DNA of 64,000 nt from Holacanthus passer. Its lineage: Eukaryota > Chordata > Actinopteri > Pomacanthidae. The notes under the pieces were generated by a model. The model had not been told where the DNA came from. It worked only from the letters and a program-made list of their open reading frames with translations, and made no database searches. Shown here one piece after another: positions 1 through 11,022 of the stretch. Where the stretch lies: NCBI GenBank assembly GCA_025331565.1, contig JAFREQ010000091.1, positions 380,001 to 444,000 on the forward strand, in the 5' to 3' direction. Positions within the stretch are counted from its first letter, which is position 1. Each line of letters starts with the position of its first letter. The position numbers and the translations under genes were made by a program.

Positions 1-580
1 ATGTCTTCGTCCAGTCTCTCTGTCTTTGTTCGTTCTCTGCACCTTAGTTTAGTTCTGCCTCTGTTCAGCCTTACTTTTTGTTCAGCCCTAGTCACATTCA
101 CATTCCCTGCCATGTCTGTGTCCAGTCTCTGTCTGTGTCCAGTCTCTGTCTGTGGTCAGTCTCTCTGTCTGTGGTCATGTCTGAGTTCTGTTCATGTCTT
201 GTATTTGTCCTGTGTTGTAGTTTTGTGTTGTAGTCTTAGTTCTCAGTCTCTGTTCTATCATAGTCTGTTATGCCGTAGTCCTGTCAGCCTTGTTCCTGTC
301 ATGTATAAGTTCTGTCTGTTTTAGTTCTATGTTCTGGTCTCTGTTTTGTCTGCCGTGATTCTGCATTCAGGTATTCAGTGTTTTTCCACTCACCCCTTCC
401 TCTGCCTCACCTCACCTGCCAGCCTCTCCCACCTCATCATCTCACCTGTGGCCCCAGCTGTTTTCAGTTACCAATCAGGACTCTATATAAGCCACTCCAC
501 TGCACTCTCACTCTGCTGGATTGTCTTCCTCTCAAGCTTGTCAGTGTTCATGTCTTTGTTGGATCTACTCTCTGTTGCAT
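1..580 (+). mobile_element. LTR family A, copy 1 (truncated at both ends)
   Basis: This stretch closely matches the solo LTR at 11023-11850 from about its base 120 onward: the repetitive TCTGTCTTAGTT-like upstream part, the CCTCACCTGCCAGCC block, a CCAAT box near 471, and a TATATAA box at 484-490. The window starts inside the element, so its 5' end is not visible. Similarity fades after about 575-580, so the polyadenylation region and 3' end are missing. It reads as a U3 region with a Pol II core promoter. No internal retroelement coding region follows. Open frames here are by-products of the T-rich repeat. Confidence 0.75.
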
Positions 581-719
581 CAAGGCTTCAGTCTCCTGAG
601 AGACCTTAATTGAAGCTTGTGTTGCCAATAATTAATCTGGTTACTGCAAACCACAGTAAACCAGAAAGCTTCAGGGTAGGCTCCAGGGTATTTTCCCTTT
701 GCCTGGCTGGTAATCCAGT

Positions 720-1060
720 CCTTACCCTCTCCCTCCCAGTTCACTACCCTGCACAACTTCTTTCTGAATCTTGTTCTGAACCTGCTGCTCCCCATCTTTC
801 TTCCCCTCTCCTCCTTCTATCTTTCTTGTCGCCCTCTTTTTTTGTCTCATTCCACTCCCTTGTCTCTTCATATGTCTCTCTCAACCTTTCCTCCTCCTTG
901 CTTCTCTCCTTTTTCTGAATGTCTGCTTCACTTCTCCCTCTATTCTTTCTTCATTCCTTCCTTTCTCCCTCCCCTTCTTCACGGGTCAGATTCGTTGCTT
1001 GAAGGATTTTTAACCTTTCTCTGATGTGCTTTTCCCTTTGATTCCTCTCCTTCCTTTTGA
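720..1060. repeat. Pyrimidine-rich low-complexity tract
   Basis: The plus strand is strongly biased to C and T (CTCC, TTCT and CCTT runs), with few purines. It lies between the LTR fragment and the first GT microsatellite. No element ends or coding potential are visible. Such strand-asymmetric tracts are common in fish introns and create spurious serine/leucine/phenylalanine-rich open frames. Confidence 0.6.
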
Positions 1061-1146
1061 TTCTTTGATTCGGTGCCTGTGAGTCGGCCAGCGGGAGTAA
1101 AATCGGAAAGGCAGGCGAGGACTTTCCACCTGGAGCACAACACGAA

Positions 1147-1150
<4 letters not shown>

Positions 1151-1180
<30 letters not shown>

Positions 1181-1282
1181 AGACAGTTCATATTGTTGTG
1201 TGTGTATGCAGAACAAAGCAGAGAAAAAGACCTGAATTGAAAAGTGTGTATTAAGATTTTGAGCATATACGCTGTATATATA

Positions 1283-1314
<32 letters not shown>
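1151..1314. repeat. Paired (GT)n microsatellites
   Basis: There are two uninterrupted GT runs, 1151-1179 and about 1285-1314, separated by roughly 105 bases of ordinary sequence. The histidine/threonine-rich open frames on the minus strand here come from these runs and are not genes. Confidence 0.9.
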
Positions 1315-1316
<2 letters not shown>

Positions 1317-1627
1317 ATGCACAATATGAAGTCCTAGATAGAAATGCTGAAAGGAAGACAAACAAAGAAAAGAGAGAATAGTAGAATCCAGCAGCATGCA
1401 GACATGCAAGGCTGCAGTATGGAGAGGATTTCACAGTGCATACAAGATGTTCAACCAGGATGAGTAAGACTTACAAAATGTCATCAAACTCTGGTCTTTT
1501 AGCTCTGCATGTGTTTTTGTGTGCTCTAGAATTTCTGGATGTCTGACAAGGACAAGAACATGACAAAACTACTCCTAATTAGGTGGACTTAGCGGTTCTT
1601 CACTTGATCAGATGCCACTTTACTGTT

Positions 1628-1760
1628 AAGATATAAGACAAGATAAGATATTCCTTTATTACTGCCACAGCAGGGAAATTTCCAAAATGTCTGGTCCCAC
1701 CGAGATTTGAACTCATATCGCTGGATTCAGAGTCCAGAGTAACCATTACACCATGGAACC
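1628..1760 (-). mobile_element. tRNA-derived SINE with LINE-type tail
   Basis: Read on the minus strand, the element begins with a tRNA-Gln-like head (1760 to 1692). A short linker follows, then a tail with GGAAATTTCC, an imperfect CTGTGGCAGTAATAAAGGAA and repeated ATCTTATCTT units ending near 1628. A tRNA head plus a tail shared with a LINE is the standard SINE plan, because the tail recruits the partner LINE's reverse transcriptase. The same tail occurs twice as short insertions in the L1 element at 21376 and 22703. I could not define a target-site duplication. Confidence 0.6.
1692..1760 (-). pseudogene. tRNA-Gln(CTG)-like pseudogene, head of the SINE
   Basis: The minus strand starts GGTTCCATGGTGTAATGG and contains GGACTCTGAATCC, a 5-bp anticodon stem around a CTCTGAA loop with anticodon CTG. 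It ends with a TTCAAAT T-loop and an acceptor strand TGGGACC that pairs with GGTTCCA through one G-T wobble. About three bases are missing from the 3' half of the D arm relative to vertebrate tRNA-Gln, and the T stem has mismatches. A functional tRNA is therefore unlikely. Box A and box B are still recognisable as an internal Pol III promoter. Confidence 0.6.
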
Positions 1761-1810
1761 ACAAAGGTACAGGGTGGGTTTAAAATCAAGAGTAGATTTT
1801 AGATCGTTTT

Positions 1811-2140
1811 GAGCCATGCTAGCAGCGTGGTTCTAGAAATATTAATGTCAGTTTGTCTGTCCACCACTTTGGTCCAGACATAAATATCCTAACCACTATT
1901 ACATGAATTTTCATTCAATTTTGTACATTCATGGTCCCCAGAGGATGAATCCTAATGGCTTTGGTGATCCCCTGATATTCTCTGGTGCCACCAGCAAGTT
2001 GACATTTTTGGCTTTTACTGAAATATCTCGACAACTGTTTGAAATGGATTAATATGGAATTTTATCACATAAATTCATGCTTCATAGATGATAAATCCTA
2101 ATGACTACTTTTTGTCTAGTGCCACCGTCGGGTTAAATAT
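1811..2140 (+). repeat. Dispersed repeat R, copy 1
   Basis: It shares the signature GAGGATGAATCC, GGCTTTGGTGATCCC and GTGCCACC with 10755-11022 and 44255-44400. Within this copy the unit recurs about 140 bases later in diverged form (AAATCCTAATGACT, AGTGCCACCG), so the family seems built from an internal tandem unit. It has no coding potential, and I see no terminal inverted repeats. I recognise it as a common interspersed repeat of spiny-rayed fish but cannot assign it to a class. Confidence 0.55.
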
Positions 2141-3000
2141 GTCCGGTGCTTTGGTTTATGAAAAGCCCCACAAAAAAACAAATGAAATTCCCATCCTCAC
2201 TGTGAAACACATACTATAGGCAGGAGAGAGGCCACACAAGCCAATGCCACCAGTCTCATTTGTTTATAGTATGCTTTTTTTTTTTTTTTTTTTTCTAAAA
2301 GAATTGTGATGATGAGAAATTGATCTCAGATCTCACCAAGTCTGCACAAAGAACTGTGCCACATAGCTAGCACTTGCCAATGTGTACAACACCATCAGTA
2401 AAAGTCTCTAAGTGAAAATAAAATGTCTAAGTCTGTGAAATGTTTTTTGTTGAGTTTATTCTGTAATATAAAGCTTTTCGATTGCTATGTGTAAGGTGAG
2501 GGTAACATGACTGAGGCAACCAAAGGCACTGGCTTGGCTACCTTCATTCATGGCACTGTAAAAAGTGGACAGGGGTACAACACAACTGTTGTTGATTATT
2601 GTTATTTTACCTCTATTTGCATTAAAGCAATACTCAATTTCTGAATTTATCTGTGATTCAAATAAAATAAAACACGCTCTTTTGTCTGCTATAGCATAAA
2701 AAACAAACACGGACACAATTATTGAAACAGATAACTCATGTAGCCTTTATTGGCCAGGTATGTTAAATCATAAGCACACACTGTCAGTTTCACTAAGTTT
2801 GTGATTCTACACACGGTTATCTACATTAGACACATCATTCAAAACTAAAAGCCTGTATGTGCTGTTTGCTGAACACTGCCGTTGAAACACCACACTCCAT
2901 TATCAGGCTGCACCCAGAATACACATGTGAAAACAGCTGCAACCAATTAGATCACTTAGAAATCAGAGCTTGAACGCTACAAATAGGTTTCAACAATTGG
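2141..3000. other. No gene seen; poly-T and a possible LINE tail
   Basis: A poly-T run lies at about 2276-2294. Around 2741-2790 the words CCTTTATTGGCCAGGTATGTT and CATAAGCACACAC resemble the reverse-oriented 3' tail of a fish LINE, but the match is short. I see no credible exon, RNA gene or element boundary in the rest. Confidence 0.4.
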
Positions 3001-3009
3001 GGCCAATTT

Positions 3010-3180
3010 TGGAGAGAGAGTTAGAGGAAGAGGTGTTCATGGAGTAGGAAGAGAGAAAAGACAAGGAAGGGCAGGAGGGTGAGGAGAATGAGGAATAGGA
3101 GAAGGATGAGGAGGAGGATGAGAGACAGAGGTTGAGGAGAAGACAAGTCAGATGAAAGAGAAGAACTGTCACAGATGACA
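3010..3180. repeat. Purine-rich GAGGA tract
   Basis: The plus strand is almost entirely purine, with many GAGGAGA and GGATGAG words, giving a serine-rich open frame on the minus strand that is not a gene. The following 700 bases (3181-3909) hold broken frames on both strands that I could not assign to any family. Confidence 0.5.
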
Positions 3181-3909
3181 GAAGGAAGAAATCACAACAG
3201 GAACAACACACTATAAACATGTTGATTGCAAACAACAGCATAGTTTTGCGACAACTGCAACACCGCATCATCACTGACAACACAACATTCAACATCATAA
3301 ACAGACTAAGTTTATCTGCACTGGGCAATCAACTGAAGCGGCGTCAGCTGCAGAACAAACAGCTGTACAGAGCGCTGACTGATATCTGATATAGCCTTTC
3401 TGTCACACAATATACTTTTTCAGAGCCATGGAGCTGGATGCCACTGTACACCAGCATGTTTCTAGAGAAGACAGACAGATAGATGATACTGGCTTCCATC
3501 TACCCAAAAACAGAGGAATGTGCCAGGGTACTCCACGTTTGTTGTCACATGGGACAAAGTAAGTTTCCACCAGGCTGCTGTGGTCCATGATGAGTTCAAC
3601 AATCAGGGAGTTCTTTTCAGCATGGTGTTGGATGTTATATGACTGCCAACCCTACAAATGCAAATCTGTCCAGGTGATGGAAGAGGCCTGTGCTGACTGA
3701 TGTGGAGGCGTGCCAGGGCTGGATACACCACTCAAGATGGTACTTCCTCCAATATTTGGCCGGAGAGAACATCGCTTGTGATGTTGATGAGGTGCTGTGG
3801 CCAGATGCAGGTCAAAGACGGGATGGACAGTTAAAGTAATTGTGTCTGATACTGTTTTGAGTATTTTGAGTATTGAGAATAAACACATTTGGGTGTTTTC
3901 CCATTGCAT

Positions 3910-4633
3910 TTGTGTCTGTAAGTCCAGTCATTCCAGCATGCTACAAATGAAAATGCCTGTAATAGTGCTTTATACTTGCACACATCACTGTGAGGTTGGC
4001 ATGTGAAAGAGCTATTTGGTTTTGCAAGAGATGTAAGATATGCTGTATTTTGTGTACATGGTTTTGGTATTTGTGTGTAGTTTAAAAAAAGTAAATTATC
4101 ATAATAGAGAGAATGATAACATGTAAGTTGTCACTTAAATATTACCCATGGACTGCTTTCTGCAATATCATCAATACTCATCAAAGTCAGAGAGCAAGCA
4201 TTAGCAGTGAAACACTCTTTGTAAAGTCTGTCTTCCCAGAAGCATCTTGAGTCACAATTACAAATACAGCTGTACCATTAATGCACTTTTTATTTTTATT
4301 TTTACAAACAAACTTGGGCTAAATTGGAGGCAACCTCTCTCAAAAATATGGCATTGTATTATAGATTCCCACTCCTGGAAGTATTTATGGAAATACAACC
4401 TTCATTCTTTTCAGACTGTGACAGCACATCAGTCCAAAGGTTTGTATTTTTACATTACAGTTTTACTTTCACATTTTTTTGTTTTCCTGGTGGCTTGACA
4501 GCTTTTAATTTTATTCACCACATGACAACAATAGACCAATAAGGCATGTCACAACAATAACACAGCATTATGCTGACCGAGCCAGACTTTCAAAATACTA
4601 TATATCTGAAGGGGAAATGTACTTAATGTAATG
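3910..4633. other. No gene seen
   Basis: This is AT-rich sequence with short unrelated open frames on both strands. There are no element ends and no paired splice signals flanking an open frame that I would defend. Confidence 0.5.
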
Positions 4634-4639
4634 CAATTC

Positions 4640-5062
4640 TGTTATGGTGGGTTTTTGGTTTAGAGCAACAATGGCAGAAACAGAAACAGAATAGTGGTTT
4701 GAAAAAATTTCTTTAATGAAAATTATGGCAAAAACTCAGGTGGAGGTTTCTGGAGGCAGGCTGGCTGCTGAGCAGCGAAGATGGTTGAACTGGCGAGGGC
4801 TGCGGCTGGAAACTCAGGAAGCTGGAAACACAGAGGCACTGGGAGGATGGCTGGCAGTGAGGCACACACACCGGAGAACTCACTAGAACAAAGGAATAAG
4901 GTGAGCAACGTGGCAAAAAGGAAAAATCACAGGAGAGATCACAGGGGAAAAAACGAAGCATGAGACGGGATAATCTGGCACAGGGGTGGAGTCAGGGCTT
5001 ATGTAGAAGGTGGGTTGATGACGAGGAAAAAACACAAAACAACAAAAACCTAGACCATAACA
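4640..5062 (-). mobile_element. Solo LTR, family B, with target-site duplication
   Basis: The element starts TGTTATGG and ends CCATAACA, giving TG...CA ends within an 8-bp terminal inverted repeat. It is flanked by direct copies of CAATTC at 4634-4639 and 5063-5068. Read on the minus strand it has a TATA-like CTACATAAG about 65 bases in and an ATTAAA polyadenylation signal about 75 bases from the end, in the order expected of U3-R-U5. No primer binding site, polypurine tract or pol sequence adjoins it, so it is a solo LTR left by recombination. Retroelement superfamily cannot be told from the LTR alone. Confidence 0.8.
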
Positions 5063-5068
5063 CAATTC

Positions 5069-5725
5069 ATCTCTGACATCGAGATCATCCAGTGTTCATT
5101 TTGTCAACCCGTGTTACCCACAGCATCCTTGTGTGATATTCTGGGGTTGTTAAATGTTCACAGTGGTGGCTGGATATAAAATATAAAATATCGTGAAAAT
5201 GATGAATAGAAACATCCCCTGAACCCACAGTGGTTGATGGGACCTCAGTGTTTTATTTAGAATGAAATGAATAGGCTCCAGCTTCCCATGATGCTGAACA
5301 GGATAGGCAGTTTAGAAAAAGGATTGAAATGAGCTTTAACATGGCATGGTTTCTGTCATGATGAAATGGGGCATGGTGAGATGTGAAGAGCGAGGGGATG
5401 TCGTCCGTGATCTTGGCTCAGACTTCCCAACTGATACGCATTAGACCACAAAAACCCAGTCTGAGAAGAATCGTGTCGTTGGATACGATTTAGTGGAAAA
5501 CCTCACAGCTGGGAAGATAACACACTTCATTATCCTCCCAGGGAACCTTTCAAGAATGGCTGAGAGGCCCCAGAACTGACTTTATGAGGCACTGATTTGA
5601 GGAATATTGCCACATAGAAGCAGTGATCATGGCTTGTTGCTCTCACTCTAAATTCTCAGAATCTCTCTGCTGAGTTGTGCTGAAACACTACTCTGTAGTG
5701 GAAAATGCAGACAAAACAACTACAT
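5069..5725. other. No gene seen
   Basis: Apparently unique sequence between two transposable elements. Open frames are all under 60 codons and lack supporting signals. Confidence 0.5.
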
Positions 5726-5733
5726 ACTGTAGT

Positions 5734-6394
5734 CAGAGGTGGGAAGTAACAAAGTACAAATACTTTGTTACTGTACTTAAGTAGATTTTTCAGGTATCTG
5801 TAATTTACTTGAGGATTTATTTTTCTGACAACTTTTTACTTTTACTCCCTACATTTAAACGCAAAAATCTGTACTTTCTACTCCTTACATTGTTAAAAAT
5901 AGCTTGTTACTTTTTTTTCAACTTCCGCGGAAATGAAGATGCGACGTAAAAAAGATGAAAAATGTAGGTACGCAACAATAATAAAGCTGTATAGTGCACA
6001 TTAATGATTGAATTAAAGCAAATATTTAAAGCAATGTAAAAGTTAATTTTATATAGTAATAATCACTTTTACATGGAGTAATTGATAAAGTAATTCAAGA
6101 AGTTTTTAGACAAGTAACTGGTAATTTGCATGAATGAGGGATATTTTAAAAATGTGATTAATTGTGATTAATCACAGCCTAAAACTGTGATTAATCAGAT
6201 TTTTTTTTTTTAATCAATTGACAGCACTAATTTTTAGGGTTTTTTTCATTTTACCAAGTTCAGAGTGTGTACTTTTTTACTTTTACTTGAGTGAAGGAGT
6301 TGAATCAGTACTTCTACTTTCACCAGAGTCTTTTTTTACACAAGTATCTATACTTCTACTTAAATACAGGGTGTGAGTACTTTTGCCACCTCTG
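5734..6394. mobile_element. Non-autonomous hAT-type transposon N1
   Basis: The ends are CAGAGGTGGG and its near complement GCCACCTCTG. The element is flanked by perfect 8-bp direct repeats ACTGTAGT at 5726-5733 and 6395-6402, the duplication length diagnostic of hAT elements. Subterminal DNA is dense in AGTAC, TACTTTTACT and CTTAAGTA words on both sides, as expected of transposase binding clusters. A palindromic GTGATTAATCACAG motif lies near the centre (about 6150-6195). At 661 bp with no transposase frame, it depends on an autonomous relative. Confidence 0.88.
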
Positions 6395-6402
6395 ACTGTA
6401 GT

Positions 6403-8520
6403 TGTACGCAGATGTAAGTGTGTATTTATGGATTTGTCAACAACTATAATTTTTCCTGTGAGTTATTCAGAAGTATCCAGAAGTAACAATATAGTAAAAC
6501 AAGTTAAGTCATAATAATTGACAAAAACTGTACATTAATAGACACATAACAATGTTCTTATAGCTGGGTACAACTACAGTACAGTGTGTTTTATTAAAGG
6601 TTTGTGTAACTCCTCTGAGTGGTAAATATGTAGAATTAACACCTGAATTGACACCAAGGGGCGTCAGTAAAGAGACCAGAACAATGAGACTGGGATAAAT
6701 GCCATAACGGGCTATTTATCAAGAACTATATCCAAACTTTAAAAGAAAGGAAAGTGAGAGGACACATGGTTGTACAATGGCCAGGAGGCCAACCACCCAC
6801 TGGTGCAGCGCTGAAAGTATTCTGCCTGTGAAAAAGGTAACACAAACCAAAATCCACACTTCAAATAAACACGCTCCACACTAATAAAAAGAGCCACCAC
6901 AAACCATCAACAAAAGTAAGTGACTCCCAGCACACCGACCATATCTGCTAACAAAACACCAGACAGTCCCAGAATGCAGACAACCTATGTCACAAGGAAA
7001 CATGAGAGAAATCAACAGCTGGCAGAGCTTTGGACTTTCAGTCTTGTTTGATATTAAACCTTTGTGACATTGTTACTGTCTGACTCCTTTTGTCCTCTTT
7101 GTTGATGTGCTTGATGGGCCTTGGAGGACCCGCAAGGTTGAGACAGATTTTATTGCCGTTAATAATCTGGAGGGCCATGGAGGAGTTTCCCATCAGCCCC
7201 TGCTCCGTCTTGTTGACACTGGTGTGGTATTTTTGGCACCAGCAGCAGTGTTGTGATTGTCATCCGTGGCAGCATGAAGAGGAGATAGATGGCAGTTGTT
7301 CAGGTGAGAGCTCAGATAAAGAGCTCAGCCAGGTGTGAACCTCCTCCCCTCCCTCCACATTATTGTGTCTATCTCAGTCTCTGCTTTTCTGATTCTTATT
7401 GCTCTCTCTTGTTCTTATCTTCTCTCTTTTGTGGTCTTTTCCCATTGTCAGTGCATCCTCTTGTGCAGATGTGCTATATTTGACAATCATAAATACCACA
7501 TTCATACTGGAGAACTATAGAGTGCAATATGCACAGTCGTGACTGTCTTGCTCAAGAGCACCTTTGGATTTTTTTTCTTTAAATAAAGAGAGAGCATCTT
7601 ACTAGCACTGAATTTGGATTCTAATCTAGTCTACACATTCCATTTTTTTCATGCCAAGGACGCCCAAACAGATTTGTCTTATATATATATGCCTTTTTCT
7701 TATATATATCTTCAGCATCTAACCAATTACAAATACATTTTGGATGTGAACAAGTTCAAACAACATTCGTATTTGTTGAGCCTCAAGCTCGAAACTCTCC
7801 TTGTCAGTCAAATCTCAGACCAATCAGTGGAACTCACTCTATCCACTAATATAAGGATCTCCAATTTCCGTTGAGGATACACCTTGCCATCTAATTATCA
7901 GGTTACAATTTTTTTCTTCAATATTTGGAGAAATCCAGCTATTGGTGTAAAACGTCAGTAGCTAAAGTAGCATATATTAACAAGTGTTGCAGTTTTGTAC
8001 AATTTGGCATAGATACTCAAAGGGGAATTATTTCAAAACATTGCTAAACCAGTTTTTTATAGCTCAGTAATCTACACTTTGTATTAGGGTAAATACTGTA
8101 TATGTATTTAGAGATTTCCATGGCAATTATTTGTGCTGTTATGGTTATTGAAAACAACACTCACTTATTTACTCACTTCTACATTAGCTTCCACAGAGTC
8201 CAGTATTGTCTGCGTCACCCAAAAAATTTGAAGGGGCATAAATTCACATCGACTGACTGTATCCACAATGCACATTAATTTAGAGAATCCAGATAATAAA
8301 GCCATGGATAAAAGGAACCTGCCAACAAGGTAATAACTGTATTTTCAAACATAATGCATTTGTACTTGTACAAATGAGACTGTGCTGACATCACAGAGCA
8401 GTTTCTGCTCCATGGGCATTAAGAGCTCAGATTGAGCTGCAGTAACCTATTTTTCAAACTGCTCAGCCTCCTTGAAAGATTCATCATCACCACTATCATC
8501 ATCACCTAAGTACATATGTA
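6403..8520. other. No gene seen
   Basis: About 2.1 kb of AT-rich DNA with no recognisable element. Small TA runs occur around 7681-7710. The open frames at 7090-7338 and 7614-7874 have neither domain-like composition nor matching splice sites. Confidence 0.5.
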
Positions 8521-8886
8521 GGGGAGACCGGGTATGGTTGTAACACTTTTTGCTTCAGCACCTTTAACTCACTGAATTTTTGAGTTAGAGTTCTCAAACT
8601 TTAATACAAAGTACACACATTTTACATGTTTACTACAAATGGCACCAATTCAAACCTCTGCAAGAATATCACAGACCTCGTGAGGTGATGTCAAATACAT
8701 GGTGATCCTTTGTTACAACCCACCCCACTACCGGGGTAGGTTGTAACACATGCTGGGGTAAGTTGTAACAATTAGACAAAAAAAGCAAAAACAGAGGCCA
8801 CATCATGTGATATGCTTCAAAAAGAGGTTTATAGGAGGTAGAGGTTAGAGATAGAGGTTTAAGAAATAAAAGAACAATCCAGAACA

Positions 8887-8921
<35 letters not shown>

Positions 8922-8957
8922 ACTGACCATAACTCAAATCCACTTTCTGTTTGACTC

Positions 8958-8994
<37 letters not shown>

Positions 8995-9086
8995 CTAGTC
9001 TATAACAAACTTCCTTAACGGTATGTATGCTTAATGAACATTACAATGTAGCTGTGTAAAGAATATGTAGGTCTGACAAAAAACAA

Positions 9087-9124
<38 letters not shown>

Positions 9125-9768
9125 TGTGTGTATGTGTCTCTGTGTGTATATTTTTAATCAGAGTCACAATGGTGACAAATGAATGTTTGCATCTCTCAAT
9201 GACCTGTCCAAGGCTGTTGAAGAAATGTTTCACACAAAGCATCAGATGCTTTTGTAAAAACATCTGCAGGCACACCTCTGTCAGTCTTTCTTTCCCACTG
9301 CCTAGGCATTTTGTAACATTATTAAAATCAAGAATGTGTTCTTAGTTATATGTAAAGGGATGGTTGTAACACTTTTTAAAGATATGTTACAACCCACCCC
9401 ACCCCTGTCAGCCATTGTTTAGCTAGCTGTATTGGCATAGTGGTTTGAAATTAACAGGGGAAAAATGCATCCCATTTTGCCTGAGAAACTACAATTTATT
9501 CTAATATAAGTCACATGGTTTTATCTGCAATAGTATAAGTACTAAACAAAATATAGTCTTCGTCAAAAAATTTACTTTCTTACCTCAAAATCAGTTTTTT
9601 CTCTATAGAATCTGCATGCACCTGTTTCCAGCCTTGACAATCACCATGTGTGATCAGGGAGGAAGTGGCTAAATACTGAAATGATCATATGACTCCTATC
9701 TTATCCCTGTTTGGTGGAATTGGTGGTGTTACAACTCTCCCCGTGTTACAACCATACCCGGTCTCCCC
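8521..9768. mobile_element. Long inverted-repeat DNA transposon, non-autonomous
   Basis: The left end GGGGAGACCGGGTATGGTTG is matched exactly in reverse complement at 9743-9768, giving a perfect 26-bp inverted repeat (8521-8546 with 9743-9768). The pairing extends outward through ATATGT with one extra base on the left. The core word GTTGTAACA or its complement TGTTACAAC recurs inside, near 8712, 8740, 8762, 9363 and 9385, often next to CCACCCC or GGGGTA. This suggests repeated transposase sites. The interior has (CT)n and two (GT)n tracts and no transposase. The superfamily and exact target duplication are unresolved: ACATAT occurs on both sides but is offset three bases on the left. Confidence 0.75.
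8890..9140. repeat. CT and GT microsatellite cluster inside the inverted-repeat element
   Basis: (CT)n runs at about 8890-8918, (GT)n at 8961-8992 and (GT)n at 9091-9120 followed by degenerate GT. Three arrays within 230 bases, all inside one transposon, probably grew from a simple sequence present in the element. Confidence 0.85.
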
Positions 9769-10754
9769 ACATATCACACCCACACACATCGATATAACTA
9801 GAGATAGAGAGAACCAATAATATCCAAGTGTAGGATTTTCATGGCCACTGTCTGCAAGACTCCAAAAGGAATCTGTAACTCTCAAGTTCACTTCCTGGGT
9901 CCACTCTTCCTCCCCTGCAATGACCGTCTATCACAAGTCACTAGATAGCAAGCGAGAAATCTAAACAACTGAATTGAGGGATGGCCGCTAATTTTAGCTG
10001 GCACCAGCCAACTATCATGCAAAGCAAACTAACCCTGTATTTCACAAATGGAATTGCATTTTTTTTCACGTTTGAAAAAGGGATTGATGCTCTTCTTACC
10101 ACATCGGCAACACGCTGTCAATCTATTCCAGCACTGATGTCCAACAGAGGGCTCAATGCATGCTTACCTGCTGTGGCAAACTGCAACTTTTGGAAGAAAC
10201 CGGTAACTGTAACGATATAAAATATAAAAATATAGAATATCAAAAATCTGGTGGGCCACAACAAAGGCAAAGGTGTAAATTATTTTAAATCTAGTATTCA
10301 GATTTTCAGCAAAGTTCATCTTTAATAACTTTGGCAAAGGATCATGAATATGCAGGGAAGCACACAGTTTGACAGATGTTGCACAGGTGTTATTTGTCCC
10401 TCATGATACCATACTGAAGCCTGGGGCTCTGAAAACTGACAGAAGATTAGAAAATGAGAGATGAAGTTAGGGACTGTCTCTAAAAAGTACATGCAAAATA
10501 GCCAAGAGAGCTTTTGAAAACTTTGACTTAAACACTTCAAACCGACTTCTTTTTCATTTGGATCTTCTCCCATTAGAAGATATAGTAAGATAAGATATAG
10601 TTAATGCTTATTTATTTGTGAGCAGCTAAACTCATACATACAGTATATGAAGTGTACAAATGGCAGTGGCACACAGAAATGGTTTAGGTGATTTCCAACC
10701 TTGTCTAGAGTAGGCCCCACCTACTTCCTGTCTCAATCACAACACAGATATTTT
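9769..10754. other. No gene seen
   Basis: Apparently unique sequence. The short frames at 9981-10220 and 10322-10573 have no convincing splice sites or recognisable domains. Confidence 0.45.
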
Positions 10755-11022
10755 CAGCAATGCTGGCAGTGTGGCTGCTGGAATGCCAGTGTCTGCCTGC
10801 CTGTTAATCGGCACACACAACTTTAACCAAGACTGAAATATCTCTACAGCTATTGGATTGCCATTAAACTTGTTACAGAGAATTTTGGTTTCCAGAGGAT
10901 GAATCTGATTGGCTTTGGTGATCCCATGACTTTACCTCTAGCCCCACCATGAGTTTTGGTTCCGAAATGATGGTGATCCCCTGAACTAAAATGGTGAACA
11001 TGATCAACACTGTACCTGTTAA

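Noticed and set aside
979..1434. 151-codon minus-strand frame
   Set aside because: It is largely a translation of (GT)n repeats and pyrimidine-rich DNA, giving histidine-threonine runs. No gene-like composition.
3240..3909. Possible decayed transposase or DNA-binding domain gene
   Set aside because: The forward frames read protein-like in places (QLKRRQLQNKQLYRALTDI) but match no family I can name, and no element ends flank them.
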